From positions 186,001-250,000 of the forward strand of contig NZ_BMKX01000002.1 of the NCBI RefSeq assembly GCF_014644555.1: a stretch of 64,000 bases of DNA, written 5' to 3'. How positions within the stretch are numbered: position 1 is the stretch's first letter; each line of letters opens with the position of its first letter. The notes beneath the pieces are model-generated. The model was given only the letters and a program-made list of their open reading frames with translations. It had not been told where the DNA came from and searched no databases. This stretch comes from Glutamicibacter ardleyensis. Its GTDB lineage: Bacteria > Actinomycetota > Actinomycetes > Actinomycetales > Micrococcaceae. The position numbers were made by a program, and so were the translations under genes. Of the stretch, positions 1 to 8,449 are shown one piece after another.

Positions 1-1
1 C

Positions 2-508
2 GAGGTGACTTCCTCTGGCCTGGCCTTATCGGTGGGCGAGACGCGCGCGGCGTTGTGCAATGCGGGAGTGTATCCGTTGGTGCTCAATGGCAAGAGCCTT
101 CCGTTGGATTTGGGGCGGACTCAACGGTTATATTCCAAGGCGCAGGGTCGTGCGATCCGTGCCGCCTACCGGGGTTGTTCATATCCGGGGTGCAGTATGC
201 CTGCCGAACGGTGCGAGCTGGATCATTTAGATGCATGGGAGAAGGGCGGAAATACCGATCTCTGCTCCTCGGACCTGGGCTGTCCTGTGCACCATATTGA
301 ACGGCACTGTGGCTTGTTCCACGCGGTAAAAATTCCAGGATGCCGTCCGATGGTGTTGCTGTCTCAGGAGCTGGATCCGGAGCAGCGTTTGCGGGTGAAC
401 ACGTTTTTCCTGACACCCGATGAAGCCTTGGAGGCAAATGCATTGGCCGATTCCATGACCAGGTTGTGGCGTGCAGGGAAGCTCGATGTAGAAATAGTCG
501 ACCCCTAA
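2..508 (+). CDS. HNH endonuclease domain protein (DUF222/13E12 type), 5' end missing
   Basis: C-terminal part of a DUF222-HNH protein, the group also called the 13E12 repeat family, which is multi-copy in many actinobacteria. The frame is open to the left edge, so the start lies outside; the GTG at 5 is probably internal. The visible 169 residues contain the family motif PLDLGRTQR, a Cys-x4-Cys pair (CSYPGC), the HNH core CELDHLDAWEKGGNTD and the second half CPVHHIERHCGLFH. The metal-binding His and Cys positions look intact, so there is no sign of decay in this part. The function of these proteins is not well established; nuclease activity is inferred from the domain. The next gene starts 183 bp downstream and seems unrelated. 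Confidence 0.85.
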   Translation, partial: EVTSSGLALSVGETRAALCNAGVYPLVLNGKSLPLDLGRTQRLYSKAQGRAIRAAYRGCSYPGCSMPAERCELDHLDAWEKGGNTDLCSSDLGCPVHHIERHCGLFHAVKIPGCRPMVLLSQELDPEQRLRVNTFFLTPDEALEANALADSMTRLWRAGKLDVEIVDP

Positions 509-691
509 GCAACGAATCGCCTCGAACCGCCAAAGCTGCGCGGCCCTTGCCACCCGGCGCTCCCGGCCTCCAGACAATGCCCGGTGGCCGCGTCCGGAAA
601 ATCATGCGGCGTAATCATGTTGAGCGTGCGAATCTTGATCGTTTTGTCGTCATAATTGGCGCGAGGGTGATCGTTTTGCCAAGATGAGTTC

Positions 692-1696
692 ATGTCTTCT
701 GATCTTCCTGTTCACTCCGCACCCGAGTCGGCCGGCGAGGAACGCAACGCCAAGGTTGCCGTCACCCTCTTCCCGCTGCTGGTTCTCGCCGGCGGAGCCA
801 TCGCACTACTCACCCCCGAAACCTTCACCGGCTTCTCCAAGCTGATCAATCCGTTGCTGATGGTCATCATGTTCGGCATGGGACTCACGCTGACCTGGCC
901 GGACTTCGCCCTGGTAGTGCGCAAGCCGCTGCCGGTGGTCCTGGGCGTCATCGCCCAGTACGTCATCATGCCGCTGCTGGGCCTGGGCATCGCGATGTTG
1001 CTGCAATTGCCACCAGCACTGGCCGCCGGCGTGATCCTGGTCGGCTGCGCCCCGGGCGGCACGGCATCAAACGTCGTCACCTACCTCGCCAAGGGCGACG
1101 TCGCACTGTCGGTAACGATGACCTCGATCTCCACCCTGCTCGCCCCGATCTTCACCCCGCTGCTCACCTTGTGGCTGGCCGGACAGTACCTGCCGGTGGA
1201 CGCCGGCACCATGGCACTGTCCATCGTGCAGATCGTCCTGATCCCGGTAGTGCTCGGACTGGTGCTGCGTGCGATCATTCCGCGTCTGGTCAACGCGGTG
1301 CTGCCGGCCCTTCCATGGGTTTCGGTCATCGCGATCACGTTTGTGGTGGTCATCGTGGTCGCCGGCAGCTCGGCGGCGATTTTCAGTGCCGGCCTGCTGA
1401 TCCTGCTGGCGGTCATCCTGCACAACGCCGGCGGCATCGCGCTGGGCTACGGCACCGCAAAACTCTTCAAGCAGCCGATCGCCAGCCGCCGCACCATGGC
1501 CGTCGAGGTGGGGATGCAGAATTCTGGTCTGGCCTCCGGTCTGGCCAAGCAGTTCTTCACCCCCGAGGCTGCCCTTCCCGGCGCCGTGTTCTCCGTCTGG
1601 CACAACCTGTCCGGCGCGCTGATCGCAGCGTACTGGCGTCGCAGCAGCGCAAAGAATGCTCAACGTGCGGCCGCGGAGGCGCAAACGGTGAAGTAA
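692..1696 (+). CDS. BASS family (bile acid:sodium symporter-like) transporter
   Basis: A 334-residue polytopic membrane protein of the BASS/SBF family, which couples uptake of organic anions (bile acids, pyruvate, pantothenate, keto acids) to sodium. About nine or ten hydrophobic segments follow a short polar N terminus. Family-like stretches are GMGLTLTWPDF early on and GCAPGGTASNVVTYLAKGD near residue 115, the Gly-rich region that in BASS proteins lies near the sodium sites. A late EVGMQNSGLA stretch near residue 270 is also typical. The ATG at 692 has only a weak ribosome site. The gene stands alone and converges on a dehydrogenase gene across a strong hairpin. The substrate cannot be told from sequence. 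Confidence 0.88.
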   Translation: MSSDLPVHSAPESAGEERNAKVAVTLFPLLVLAGGAIALLTPETFTGFSKLINPLLMVIMFGMGLTLTWPDFALVVRKPLPVVLGVIAQYVIMPLLGLGIAMLLQLPPALAAGVILVGCAPGGTASNVVTYLAKGDVALSVTMTSISTLLAPIFTPLLTLWLAGQYLPVDAGTMALSIVQIVLIPVVLGLVLRAIIPRLVNAVLPALPWVSVIAITFVVVIVVAGSSAAIFSAGLLILLAVILHNAGGIALGYGTAKLFKQPIASRRTMAVEVGMQNSGLASGLAKQFFTPEAALPGAVFSVWHNLSGALIAAYWRRSSAKNAQRAAAEAQTVK

Positions 1697-1718
1697 CCAA
1701 GCCCCTGCGCACCATGCA

Positions 1719-1757
1719 CGCAGCGCCGGCCCCAGAAATTCTGGGGCCGGCGCTGCG
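1719..1757. terminator. Bidirectional hairpin between convergent genes
   Basis: Perfect inverted repeat of 19-bp arms (1719-1737 and 1739-1757) around CCCAGAA/TTCTGGG. It lies between the stop of the BASS gene and the stop of the convergent dehydrogenase gene. Few T residues follow on the + side (CGGTTTAAAA), but the stem is very GC-rich, so it probably serves both directions. Confidence 0.8.
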
Positions 1758-1776
1758 CGGTTTAAAACGTGGTGGT

Positions 1777-2835
1777 TTAGTGGGTGAGCAGATCGTTCGG
1801 GTAGCGGACCCCCACCGATGCGCGGATCGTATCGAAGAGTTCCATGGTTTTCACCGAGTGCTCCCACGGCATGGTGGGGGACGCGGTGAGTCCCTGCTGA
1901 ATGCAGCGGGTCGCCTCACGGAACTCGTACCCGTAGTTCTCGCCTACCGCCTCGAACTCTTCCACGCGTGCCGGCCCGTCGGTGGGGTGAACGATCAGTT
2001 GACTGGCGTTATGCAGCGGCGTGTTGGTCGCCAGCCATCCGGCCGAACCGACCACCCGCGCCTGCTGGGGTGCATTGCCGGTCAGCGTCACCATGAGTTG
2101 CGCGTGCCCACCGGCTGCGTACCCCAGGTTGATCGCGGTTTGAGTATCCACCCCGTCTGCGTTGAGCTGCGCTACCGCCTGCACCGAATCCGGGAATCCT
2201 AGCGCACCGACGGCCCAAGTCAACGGGTACACCGCTAAATCCAATAGCGCCCCTCCGCCGGCCTTCGGGTCAAAGAGACGCCAGGCCGGATCGTATTGAG
2301 CAAGGAATCCGAGGTCCGCTTGTACCCAGCTGATCTCGCCCAGTTCCCCGGATTCGATAATCGCCAGTGCCCGGGCGAAAGCGGGGGTGAACCGCGCCCA
2401 GAGTGCCTCCATGAGGAACAGCGAGCGTTCGCCGGCGAAGTTAACAAGGGTGCGCGCCTCGGCGGCGTTGATGGTCAGCGACTTCTCGCAGACCACATGC
2501 TTGCCGGCGGCCAACGCGGCCATCGCGATCTCGAAGTGCTGCCCATGCGGGGTCGCAATGTAAACGGCGTCCAGCTGGGCATCGGCCAAAAGCTCCTGGT
2601 AGGAACCGTAGGCGCGTTCGATGCCGTGCTCGTCGGCGAAGGCGCGTGCCTTAACCACGTCGCGGGAGGATACCGCGCACACGTTTGCATCCTCCAGGGC
2701 TTGCAGGTCGCCCAGGACCTTGGCGACGATCCGCCCGGTGGCCACCACGCCCCAATTCAGCGTTCGTCCGGTCGCGGCCTGCGATGGTGCTGCGCCCGGC
2801 TGGGCGACGGGCGGGGTAAGGATATGGGACTTCAC
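1777..2835 (-). CDS. Gfo/Idh/MocA family oxidoreductase
   Basis: A 352-residue NAD(P)-dependent dehydrogenase. The Rossmann motif GVVATGRIV lies near residue 30, followed by AVSSRD and the family signature region VVCEKSLTINAAEA near 115. The usual EKP motif reads EKS here; the Lys is the residue that matters for catalysis. The C-terminal GFO_IDH_MocA domain includes GGGALLDLAVYPL, which carries the conserved Asp and Tyr of the active site. It resembles the trans-1,2-dihydrobenzene-1,2-diol dehydrogenase/sugar dehydrogenase branch, but the substrate is unknown. The GTG start at 2835 gives an unusual, polar, Pro/Ala-rich 27-residue extension before the Rossmann fold, and no better in-frame start is visible. 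No transport or sugar-catabolic genes are adjacent. Confidence 0.88.
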   Translation of the reverse strand: MKSHILTPPVAQPGAAPSQAATGRTLNWGVVATGRIVAKVLGDLQALEDANVCAVSSRDVVKARAFADEHGIERAYGSYQELLADAQLDAVYIATPHGQHFEIAMAALAAGKHVVCEKSLTINAAEARTLVNFAGERSLFLMEALWARFTPAFARALAIIESGELGEISWVQADLGFLAQYDPAWRLFDPKAGGGALLDLAVYPLTWAVGALGFPDSVQAVAQLNADGVDTQTAINLGYAAGGHAQLMVTLTGNAPQQARVVGSAGWLATNTPLHNASQLIVHPTDGPARVEEFEAVGENYGYEFREATRCIQQGLTASPTMPWEHSVKTMELFDTIRASVGVRYPNDLLTH

Positions 2836-2880
2836 GGGAGGATACGATCCTTTGGCTAGCGGGGAAGAGGCCGGGATGGG

Positions 2881-3402
2881 CTAGGAGGCGTTCGCGGCCA
2901 AATGCTTGGCGGCGAGCACCAGGTAGTGCTCGGCGTTGACGTTGAGGCTGCGAACTTCCTCATCGCTCAGTTCGCGGCGGACCTTCGCCGGCACACCGGC
3001 CACCAGCGAGCGTGGCGGCACCTGGGTGCCTTCGAGCACCAGCGCCCCGGCCGCTACCAGCGACTTTTCGCCGATGACCGCACCGTTCATGATGGTGGCG
3101 CTCATTCCGACCAGGCAGCCATCGCCCACGGTAGCCCCGTGAACCACCGCGCTGTGCCCGACGGAGACCCCGGTGCCGATGGTGCAGGGAAATCCCTTGT
3201 CCGCGTGCAGCACCACGTTGTCTTGAAGGTTTGTGCCCGAGCCCACCCGGATCGGCGCCGAATCACCGCGCACCGAGACGCCGTAGAAGGCGCTGGCGCG
3301 GTCGCCAAATGTTACGTCGGCGCTGAGCGTCGCGGTAGGGGCAAGGAAAACTTCGGCGCCCACGGTAGGGGTGGCGCCGTCAATGGTAATTATGTGAGCC
3401 AT
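2881..3402 (-). CDS. Gamma carbonic anhydrase family (left-handed beta-helix) protein
   Basis: A 173-residue hexapeptide-repeat protein related to gamma-class carbonic anhydrases (YrdA/PaaY/CaiE group). Repeats run through most of the length. The three histidines expected to bind metal are in VVLHADKG, VGHSAVVHG and the intervening turn. The ending VPPRSLVAGVPAKVRREL is typical of the family. The open frame extends to 3459, but the ATG at 3402 gives the standard N terminus (MAHIITIDG) and has an AGGA-type ribosome site. It is shorter than true Cam enzymes and lacks the acidic proton-shuttle loop, as usual for this group, so carbonic anhydrase activity is possible but unproven. It is downstream of purU on the same strand, perhaps co-transcribed. 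Confidence 0.87.
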   Translation of the reverse strand: MAHIITIDGATPTVGAEVFLAPTATLSADVTFGDRASAFYGVSVRGDSAPIRVGSGTNLQDNVVLHADKGFPCTIGTGVSVGHSAVVHGATVGDGCLVGMSATIMNGAVIGEKSLVAAGALVLEGTQVPPRSLVAGVPAKVRRELSDEEVRSLNVNAEHYLVLAAKHLAANAS

Positions 3403-3480
3403 GGCACCCATCCTATCGCCAGTGTGCACTGCAGCGAATTGATCCGGCCCGGTGTGCAATACCGCGTGCCACCGTAAAGC

Positions 3481-4326
3481 CTAGGAAAAGACGATGGTGC
3501 GCTGCCCGTCAAGCATCACCCGGTGCTCGGCATGCCACTGCACCGCTCGGGTCAGCGTGCGCCCCTCGACGCTGCGCCCCAAGTTCACCAGCTGCGCCGG
3601 TGTGCGTGCGTGGGTGACGGAGGTGACCTCCTGATCGATGATCGGGCCCTCGTCGAGATCCGCGGTCACATAGTGCGCGGTCGCGCCGATCAGCTTCACC
3701 CCGCGGGCATGAGCCTGGTGGTACGGCTTCGCCCCTTTGAAGGAGGGCAGGAAGGAGTGGTGGATGTTGATCACTCGCCCACTCATCCGCTCGCACAACG
3801 CGTCGGAGAGGATCTGCATGTAGCGTGCGAGCACCACCAGTTCGATGTTGTACTCATCGGCCAGGGCCAGCAGCTCCGCCTCGGCCTGCGACTTATTCGC
3901 CGCGGTCACCGGCAGGTGCACAAAGTCCACCCCGTAGAAGTCGGCCATCGGCTTCAGATCCAGGTGGTTGGAGACGATCACCGGCACCTCGATGGCCAGA
4001 TTCCCGGCACGCTGGGCGAAGAGCAGATCGTTGAGCGCATGCCCGGCCTTGGAGCACATGATCATGGTGCGGGTGCGTTTGGCGGCGTCGTCCACCCGCA
4101 GCGACATCACAAATTGTTCACGGATGGGCGCTAGCGCGGCACGCACCTGCATGAGTGACTGTTCGGTGGCCACCTCGATGCGCATGAAAAAGGTGCGCGA
4201 ATCGGGGGATTCATACTGCTGGGATTCGGTGATATTGCAACCAGCGCCCAGCAATCCGCCGGAAATTGCATGCACGATGCCCGGTTGGTCGAGGCAGGAT
4301 AGGGTCACGATGTACTGGTTGCTCAT
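3481..4326 (-). CDS. purU: Formyltetrahydrofolate deformylase
   Basis: PurU hydrolyses 10-formyl-tetrahydrofolate to formate and THF, balancing one-carbon units and supplying formate to PurT where that enzyme exists. The 281 residues match the usual length. An N-terminal ACT domain (about 5-80; LSCLDQPGIVHAISG) is followed by a formyltransferase-fold domain. That domain contains the catalytic segment NIHHSFLPSFKGAKPYHQA and DLDEGPIIDQEV, which hold the conserved Asn, His and Asp. It sits 50 bp from a monooxygenase gene on the same strand and 1.5 kb from divergently read folD, another 10-formyl-THF pathway gene. The ATG at 4326 gives the standard N terminus, although a GGAGG lies rather far upstream. 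Confidence 0.95.
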   Translation of the reverse strand: MSNQYIVTLSCLDQPGIVHAISGGLLGAGCNITESQQYESPDSRTFFMRIEVATEQSLMQVRAALAPIREQFVMSLRVDDAAKRTRTMIMCSKAGHALNDLLFAQRAGNLAIEVPVIVSNHLDLKPMADFYGVDFVHLPVTAANKSQAEAELLALADEYNIELVVLARYMQILSDALCERMSGRVINIHHSFLPSFKGAKPYHQAHARGVKLIGATAHYVTADLDEGPIIDQEVTSVTHARTPAQLVNLGRSVEGRTLTRAVQWHAEHRVMLDGQRTIVFS

Positions 4327-4376
4327 GGTTCGAGGTTAACCTCCGCAAGGCCCCAGCACCGAATCCTTAACTTTCC

Positions 4377-5495
4377 TTACGCGCTCGCCGTCTCGCGCCG
4401 GTCCGTGGATTCCGGGCCCGATGAGTGCGCGGTGGCGGCTACGGTGCGTAACCGGCGCACCGCCGCGAGGGCTGCCTTGCGCCCCGCGCGGGTGGCGCCA
4501 ATGGTGGAGGCCGAGGCCCCGTAGCCGACAAAATACAATCCCGGCACGTCGGCGGCGCTGACCGAGTCTTCCAGCACCCGGATTCCGCCGTCTTTGGTGT
4601 GTAGTTTCAGCCCGCGCAGGTGCCGGTGGGCGTGCCGGAAGCCGGTGGCCCAGAGGATCGCGTCGATTTTTTCCTGCGTGCCGTCGGCAAAACGCACCGA
4701 CTGGGCACCGAGGCAGCTGATTTGCCCGCGCGAAACCAACGCTCCGGAGTTGATGCCGGTCTTCATCGAATCGGACAGGATCAGCCCGGTGGTGCCGACC
4801 ACCGATTTGGGTGGCAGCCCGGCGCGGGTGCGTTCGTTAACTTCGCGTTCCACCGCCACACCCCATTCGGGGTCATTGCCCACCTCGCGCCAATCTGGGG
4901 CGCGCCGGGTGGACCACAGCGTGTCGATTCCGGCGGCTCGAAGTTGCACGATGAACTGGGTGGCGCTCGCGCCGCCGCCGACCACCAGCACACGTTGGCC
5001 GGCAAATTGTTCCGGCGCGGCATAGGTTGCGGTGTGTACCTGGGGGCCGGCGAAATTTTGTATCCCGGGGTAGACGGGCCAGAACGGGTTGGTCCAGGTG
5101 CCGGTCGCATTGATGATGGTGAGCGCGTCAAGGGTTTCCCCGGTGGTGAGCTCCACGGTGAAGACCGAACCGTCGTGGCTCAGCGATCGCACCGCCGCGC
5201 CGTGCCGTACGGCCAGACCCATCTGCTTTTCAAAGTCCGCATAGTAGGCGGACACCACTTCGGAGGCAGGACGAGTGGGGTCTTGATGCTCGAAGGGGAA
5301 ATCTGGCAGCGGGTGGATATGGTGTGCCGCGCCGAGCGTGAGGCTGTCCCAACGGTGCTGCCAGGCGCCGCCGGGGTGCGCGTTCGCGTCGAGCACCAAA
5401 AAATCTTTTCCGGACACCAGATCGCGCCGTTGCAACTGGTAGGCGGCTGAAAGACCTGCTTGACCTGCGCCGATCACGATGCTCTGGTAGATCAC
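4377..5495 (-). CDS. FAD/NAD(P)-dependent flavoprotein monooxygenase (CzcO/YUCCA-like)
   Basis: A 372-residue flavoprotein of the group often labelled 'putative flavoprotein involved in K+ transport' (CzcO-like), related to flavin-containing monooxygenases. The FAD Rossmann motif VIGAGQAGLSAAYQLQRR is at residues 7-24, with HPGGAWQHRWDSLTLG near 42. The NADPH Rossmann motif VLVVGGGASATQF is near residue 167. An ATGFRH motif near 285 matches the FMO/BVMO ATG signature. Substrate and true role are unknown; the K+ transport label has no support here. It shares a strand with purU just downstream. Its start faces the folD riboswitch across a 327-bp divergent region, so it probably has its own promoter there. 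Confidence 0.85.
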   Translation of the reverse strand: MIYQSIVIGAGQAGLSAAYQLQRRDLVSGKDFLVLDANAHPGGAWQHRWDSLTLGAAHHIHPLPDFPFEHQDPTRPASEVVSAYYADFEKQMGLAVRHGAAVRSLSHDGSVFTVELTTGETLDALTIINATGTWTNPFWPVYPGIQNFAGPQVHTATYAAPEQFAGQRVLVVGGGASATQFIVQLRAAGIDTLWSTRRAPDWREVGNDPEWGVAVEREVNERTRAGLPPKSVVGTTGLILSDSMKTGINSGALVSRGQISCLGAQSVRFADGTQEKIDAILWATGFRHAHRHLRGLKLHTKDGGIRVLEDSVSAADVPGLYFVGYGASASTIGATRAGRKAALAAVRRLRTVAATAHSSGPESTDRRETASA

Positions 5496-5682
5496 GCGGT
5501 CTTCTCTCTTCGCGGGGTACTCGCTGTCCTGTTATCTGGTGCAACACGCTCAGCGCGCCGGGCATTCCGCGGGTGAGCGGAAACACCACGGGTTTGGCTC
5601 ACCCGCGCGGCACCGGGCAGATCACATTTTTCCTCCGTCATCCACCTGCGCGCGGCCGGTGAAGTTCGTTAGACTTAAGCGC

Positions 5683-5766
5683 GTAAGTATCGTGACTGGC
5701 GTTGGGTGGAATACCACCGGGGAGCGATCAACCATTGTGAATACGGACCGCGCGCCTGGGTCTTGT
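5683..5766 (+). promoter_or_regulatory. ZTP (pfl) riboswitch aptamer upstream of folD
   Basis: The sequence matches the conserved pfl/ZTP riboswitch pattern. A TATCGTGACTGGCG block (5688-5701) is followed by a GGTGG/CCACC hairpin and then GGGGAGCGAT (5719-5728). ATCG (5689-5692) pairs with CGAT (5725-5728). After a variable linker comes the pseudoknot half CGCGCCTGGG (5751-5760). The known ligand is ZTP/ZMP, the purine intermediate that accumulates when 10-formyl-THF is short, and folD is one of the established targets. A possible -10 (TAGACT, 5670-5675) ends just before the aptamer. The expression platform appears to be the hairpin at 5784-5804. Confidence 0.92.
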
Positions 5767-5783
5767 ACCGATCAGCATCGTGA

Positions 5784-5804
5784 GTCCCGCAGTCACCGCG
5801 GGAC
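5784..5804 (+). promoter_or_regulatory. Hairpin before the folD ribosome site (possible expression platform)
   Basis: GTCCCGC (5784-5790) and GCGGGAC (5798-5804) form a perfect 7-bp stem, 8 nt before the GGAAGGA ribosome site of folD. No U-tract follows, so control of translation rather than termination is more likely. That it acts as the riboswitch output is inference. Confidence 0.55.
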
Positions 5805-5822
5805 GCCACCGGAAGGAACAGC

Positions 5823-6707
5823 ATGAGCGCACGTATTCTCGATGGCAAGGCCACCGCGGCAACCATCAAGGCCGAGTTGACCCAGCGCGTGGCCAAGCTC
5901 AAGGAGCAGGGCCACACCACCGGATTGGGCACCATTCTGGTGGGCGAGGACCCGGGATCGAAGTGGTACGTCGGCGGCAAGCACAAGGACTGCGCGCAGG
6001 TCGGCATCGAGTCGATCCGCGTGGATCTGCCCGAAGATACCACCCAGGATGAGCTGCTCGCCCAGGTGCGCCAGCTCAACGAAAACCCTGACTGCACCGG
6101 CTACATCGTGCAGCTGCCGCTGCCCAAGCACATCGACCAGGACGTCATCCTGGAGGCGATGGACCCGGCCAAGGACGCGGACGGGCTGCACCCGATGAAT
6201 CTGGGCCGCCTGGTCGCGAACGTGAACCGCCCGATGACCTCACCGCTTCCCTGCACCCCGCTGGGCTGCGTGGAGCTGCTCGAACGCCACGGCATCGAAC
6301 TGGCCGGCAAGCACGTTTTGGTGGTCGGCCGCGGCGTGACCATCGGCCGTCCGGTCGGGTTGTTGCTCACCCGCCGCGAGATCAACGCGACGGTCACCTT
6401 GGCGCACACCGGAACCACCAACCTGCCCGAGCTGCTGGCCCGGGCCGACGTGATCATCGCCGCCGCCGGGGTGCCGCACATCATCAAGCCGCAGGACGTC
6501 AAGGCCGGGGCGATCGTGCTCGACGTGGGAGTCTCCCGCGTGGATGGCAAGGTCACCGGCGACGTGGATCCGGCGGTTGCCGAGGTCGCCAGCTGGATTT
6601 CGCCGAACCCGGGCGGCGTGGGTCCGATGACCCGCGCGATGCTGCTGAACAACGTGGTTGAAGCCGCCGAACGCAACGCCGCCAACGCCGTCAAAACCTC
6701 CAACTAG
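5823..6707 (+). CDS. folD: Methylenetetrahydrofolate dehydrogenase / methenyl-THF cyclohydrolase
   Basis: FolD interconverts 5,10-methylene-, methenyl- and 10-formyl-THF, using NADP. The 294 residues match the family. Tyr49 and catalytic Lys53 lie in YVGGKHKDC. The second signature is [18 protein letters not shown], and the Rossmann region is [19 protein letters not shown]. The C-terminal signature is [16 protein letters not shown]. Two positions differ from the commonest pattern: YVGGKHKDC for YVxxKxKAC, and GRGVTIGRP for GRSxxVGxP. Neither removes a catalytic residue. The ATG has a strong GGAAGGA site and is preceded by a ZTP riboswitch, so expression should rise when ZMP/ZTP builds up. It is monocistronic, ending in a long hairpin. 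Confidence 0.96.
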   Translation: MSARILDGKATAATIKAELTQRVAKLKEQGHTTGLGTILVGEDPGSKWYVGGKHKDCAQVGIESIRVDLPEDTTQDELLAQVRQLNENPDCTGYIVQLPLPKHIDQDVILEAMDPAKDADGLHPMNLGRLVANVNRPMTSPLPCTPLGCVELLERHGIELAGKHVLVVGRGVTIGRPVGLLLTRREINATVTLAHTGTTNLPELLARADVIIAAAGVPHIIKPQDVKAGAIVLDVGVSRVDGKVTGDVDPAVAEVASWISPNPGGVGPMTRAMLLNNVVEAAERNAANAVKTSN

Positions 6708-6729
6708 GTTCAACGCACAGCACAACCAA

Positions 6730-6779
6730 GCGGCCCGTGGGGCCATCTGCGCCGCGGCGCAGATGGCCCCACGGGCCGC
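6730..6779 (+). terminator. Long hairpin after folD
   Basis: Near-perfect 50-nt palindrome: 23-bp arms around CGCG, left arm from 6730 and right arm ending at 6779. It is very GC-rich and starts 22 bp after the folD stop. There is no U-tract, but the stem should stop or stabilise the 3' end of the message. Confidence 0.75.
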
Positions 6780-6863
6780 TCGCTTAACCTCAAGTGCACC
6801 GGCTAGCTGACGCGGATCCAAGAGGAATGCGCAGATCCCTATTCGTGCTCCGGGCACAGCGAA

Positions 6864-6896
6864 GCCCCGGCAAGAACCGAAAGTTCTTGCCGGGGC
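6864..6896 (-). terminator. Hairpin after the MHS transporter gene
   Basis: Arms GCCCCGGCAAGAAC (6864-6877) and GTTCTTGCCGGGGC (6883-6896) with a CGAAA loop. It lies 17 bp beyond the stop of the minus-strand transporter gene, and opposite folD. Few U residues follow in either direction. Confidence 0.7.
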
Positions 6897-6913
6897 GTTG
6901 TTAGCGGTGCTGC

Positions 6914-8314
6914 CTAGTGATTGGCCAGCTTCTTCGCTGGTTCCGCGGTGCGCTTGTCAAAGATCAGCGCACCAACTTCCTGCTCTGCCTGGTTGCGGAA
7001 GGACAGATCGATGCCCTGGCGATCGCGGATCAGGCTGACCGCGGTCAGCGAGATGACCACGACGATCAGCAGGTACACGGCCACCGCATTGGTGCCGCCG
7101 GTGGCCTGCACCAGCGCCTGAGCGATGGTTGGGGCGAAGGCACCGCCGACGATTGCGCCGATCGCGTAGGAGATCGACACCCCGGAGAAGCGCACCGAGG
7201 CGGGGAACATCTCGGAGTAGAGCGCGGACTGTGCGCCGTAGGTCAGGCCTAATCCGATGCCGAAGATTCCGAAGGCCAGATAGAGCAGACCCAGTGAACC
7301 GGAGTTGACCAGCGCAAAGACTGGGAAGAGCGAGAGCCCGAGGATCACGAACCCTAACTGGTAGGTACGCACGCGGCCCAGTAGGTCCGCCAGCACGCCG
7401 GCGACCATCGTGAAGATTAACCAGATCGTTGCGCCGAAGACCACCGCGAGCAGCACGTCGGTACGCTCCAGCCCGATCGGGCCGTCGGGGTCGGTGGTGT
7501 AGGACTGGAAGAACCCACCGGTAGTCATGTAGCCGGCAGCGTTGTTGCCAGCGAAGACTAGCGCGGCCACCAGAACCAGACGCCAGTGCTTGCGGAACAG
7601 TTCCACGACCGGGACCTTGGTCTGTGCCTTCTGCTCGGCGATTTCCTCAAAGACCGGGGACTCATCAACGGCACGGCGCACAAAGTAGCCAATAGCGATC
7701 AGTACGATCGAGGCCAGGAACGGTACGCGCCAGCCCCACTGCACAAATTCTTCGCCCGGGGAGATGACGCCGGTCATCAGCGCCATGGTGCCCGAGGCGA
7801 GCAGCATGCCCAGCGGCACACCGATCTGCGGGTAGGAGCCGGCACGTCCGCGATGCGTATCCGGCGCGTGTTCCACGGCCATCAGTACCGCGCCGCCCCA
7901 TTCGCCGCCCGCGGAGATGCCCTGCACGATGCGCAGCAGCAACAACAGGATTGGCGCCCAGATGCCGGCGGTCTCATAGGTTGGCAGCACGCCGATGAGC
8001 ATCGTGGCCGCTCCCATCAGGCTCAGTGTCAGGACCAGCATGGCGCGGCGGCCGATCTTGTCGCCATAGTGCCCGGCGAGGAACGCGCCCAGCGGGCGGA
8101 AGAGGAAGGACAAGCCCACCGAAGCGAAGGAGATCAGTAGCGCGATGTCCTTGCCTGCCGGTTCAAAGAACAGGTGGCTGAAGACCAGGCCGGCGGCGGT
8201 CGCGTAGATGAAGAAGTCGTACCATTCAACGGTGGTGCCGATGATGGTGGCGAAGGCGACGCGCCGTTGATTGGACTTGGCGCTCCGTCCTGCTGATGCT
8301 GCGGTGGTACCCAT
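6914..8314 (-). CDS. MFS transporter, metabolite:H+ symporter (MHS) type
   Basis: A 466-residue major facilitator with 12 predicted membrane segments, resembling the MHS group (proline/betaine, alpha-ketoglutarate and shikimate permeases). MHS-like features are the N-terminal TIIGTTVEWYDFFIYAT, the motif-A-like loop GHYGDKIGRRAML between segments 2 and 3, and LRIVQGISAGGEWGGAVL in the fourth segment. The open frame runs to 8389, but the ATG at 8314 has a GAGGAG ribosome site 4 nt upstream and gives the usual N terminus; the extra 25 residues are polar and unlike the family. It is divergent from a LysR gene 135 bp away, which probably controls it. The substrate is probably a carboxylate or betaine-like compound, but this is a guess. 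Confidence 0.9.
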   Translation of the reverse strand: MGTTAASAGRSAKSNQRRVAFATIIGTTVEWYDFFIYATAAGLVFSHLFFEPAGKDIALLISFASVGLSFLFRPLGAFLAGHYGDKIGRRAMLVLTLSLMGAATMLIGVLPTYETAGIWAPILLLLLRIVQGISAGGEWGGAVLMAVEHAPDTHRGRAGSYPQIGVPLGMLLASGTMALMTGVISPGEEFVQWGWRVPFLASIVLIAIGYFVRRAVDESPVFEEIAEQKAQTKVPVVELFRKHWRLVLVAALVFAGNNAAGYMTTGGFFQSYTTDPDGPIGLERTDVLLAVVFGATIWLIFTMVAGVLADLLGRVRTYQLGFVILGLSLFPVFALVNSGSLGLLYLAFGIFGIGLGLTYGAQSALYSEMFPASVRFSGVSISYAIGAIVGGAFAPTIAQALVQATGGTNAVAVYLLIVVVISLTAVSLIRDRQGIDLSFRNQAEQEVGALIFDKRTAEPAKKLANH

Positions 8315-8449
8315 GATGCTCCTCGCTGAGCCGTAGCGGACCCCATGGCCGTTACTGCGTGAGTTGTAAGTCACTACCAAGTGTTGCACCGCACAAACCT
8401 AAGGTAAACTTCAAAGATCTGCAGAACAAGTGAAGGTGAGCTTAAGAGT

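Noticed and set aside
1171-2202. Long open frame on the + strand overlapping the BASS and dehydrogenase genes
   Set aside because: It runs across two real genes and a terminator, has no ribosome site or family match, and is explained by high-GC antisense or out-of-frame openness.
4620-5450. 276-codon frame opposite the monooxygenase gene
   Set aside because: Antisense shadow: its codons mirror the well-supported flavoprotein on the other strand and it lacks a ribosome site.
8315-8449. Specific LysR T-N11-A box in the divergent region
   Set aside because: Several loose matches occur but none is symmetric enough to single out.
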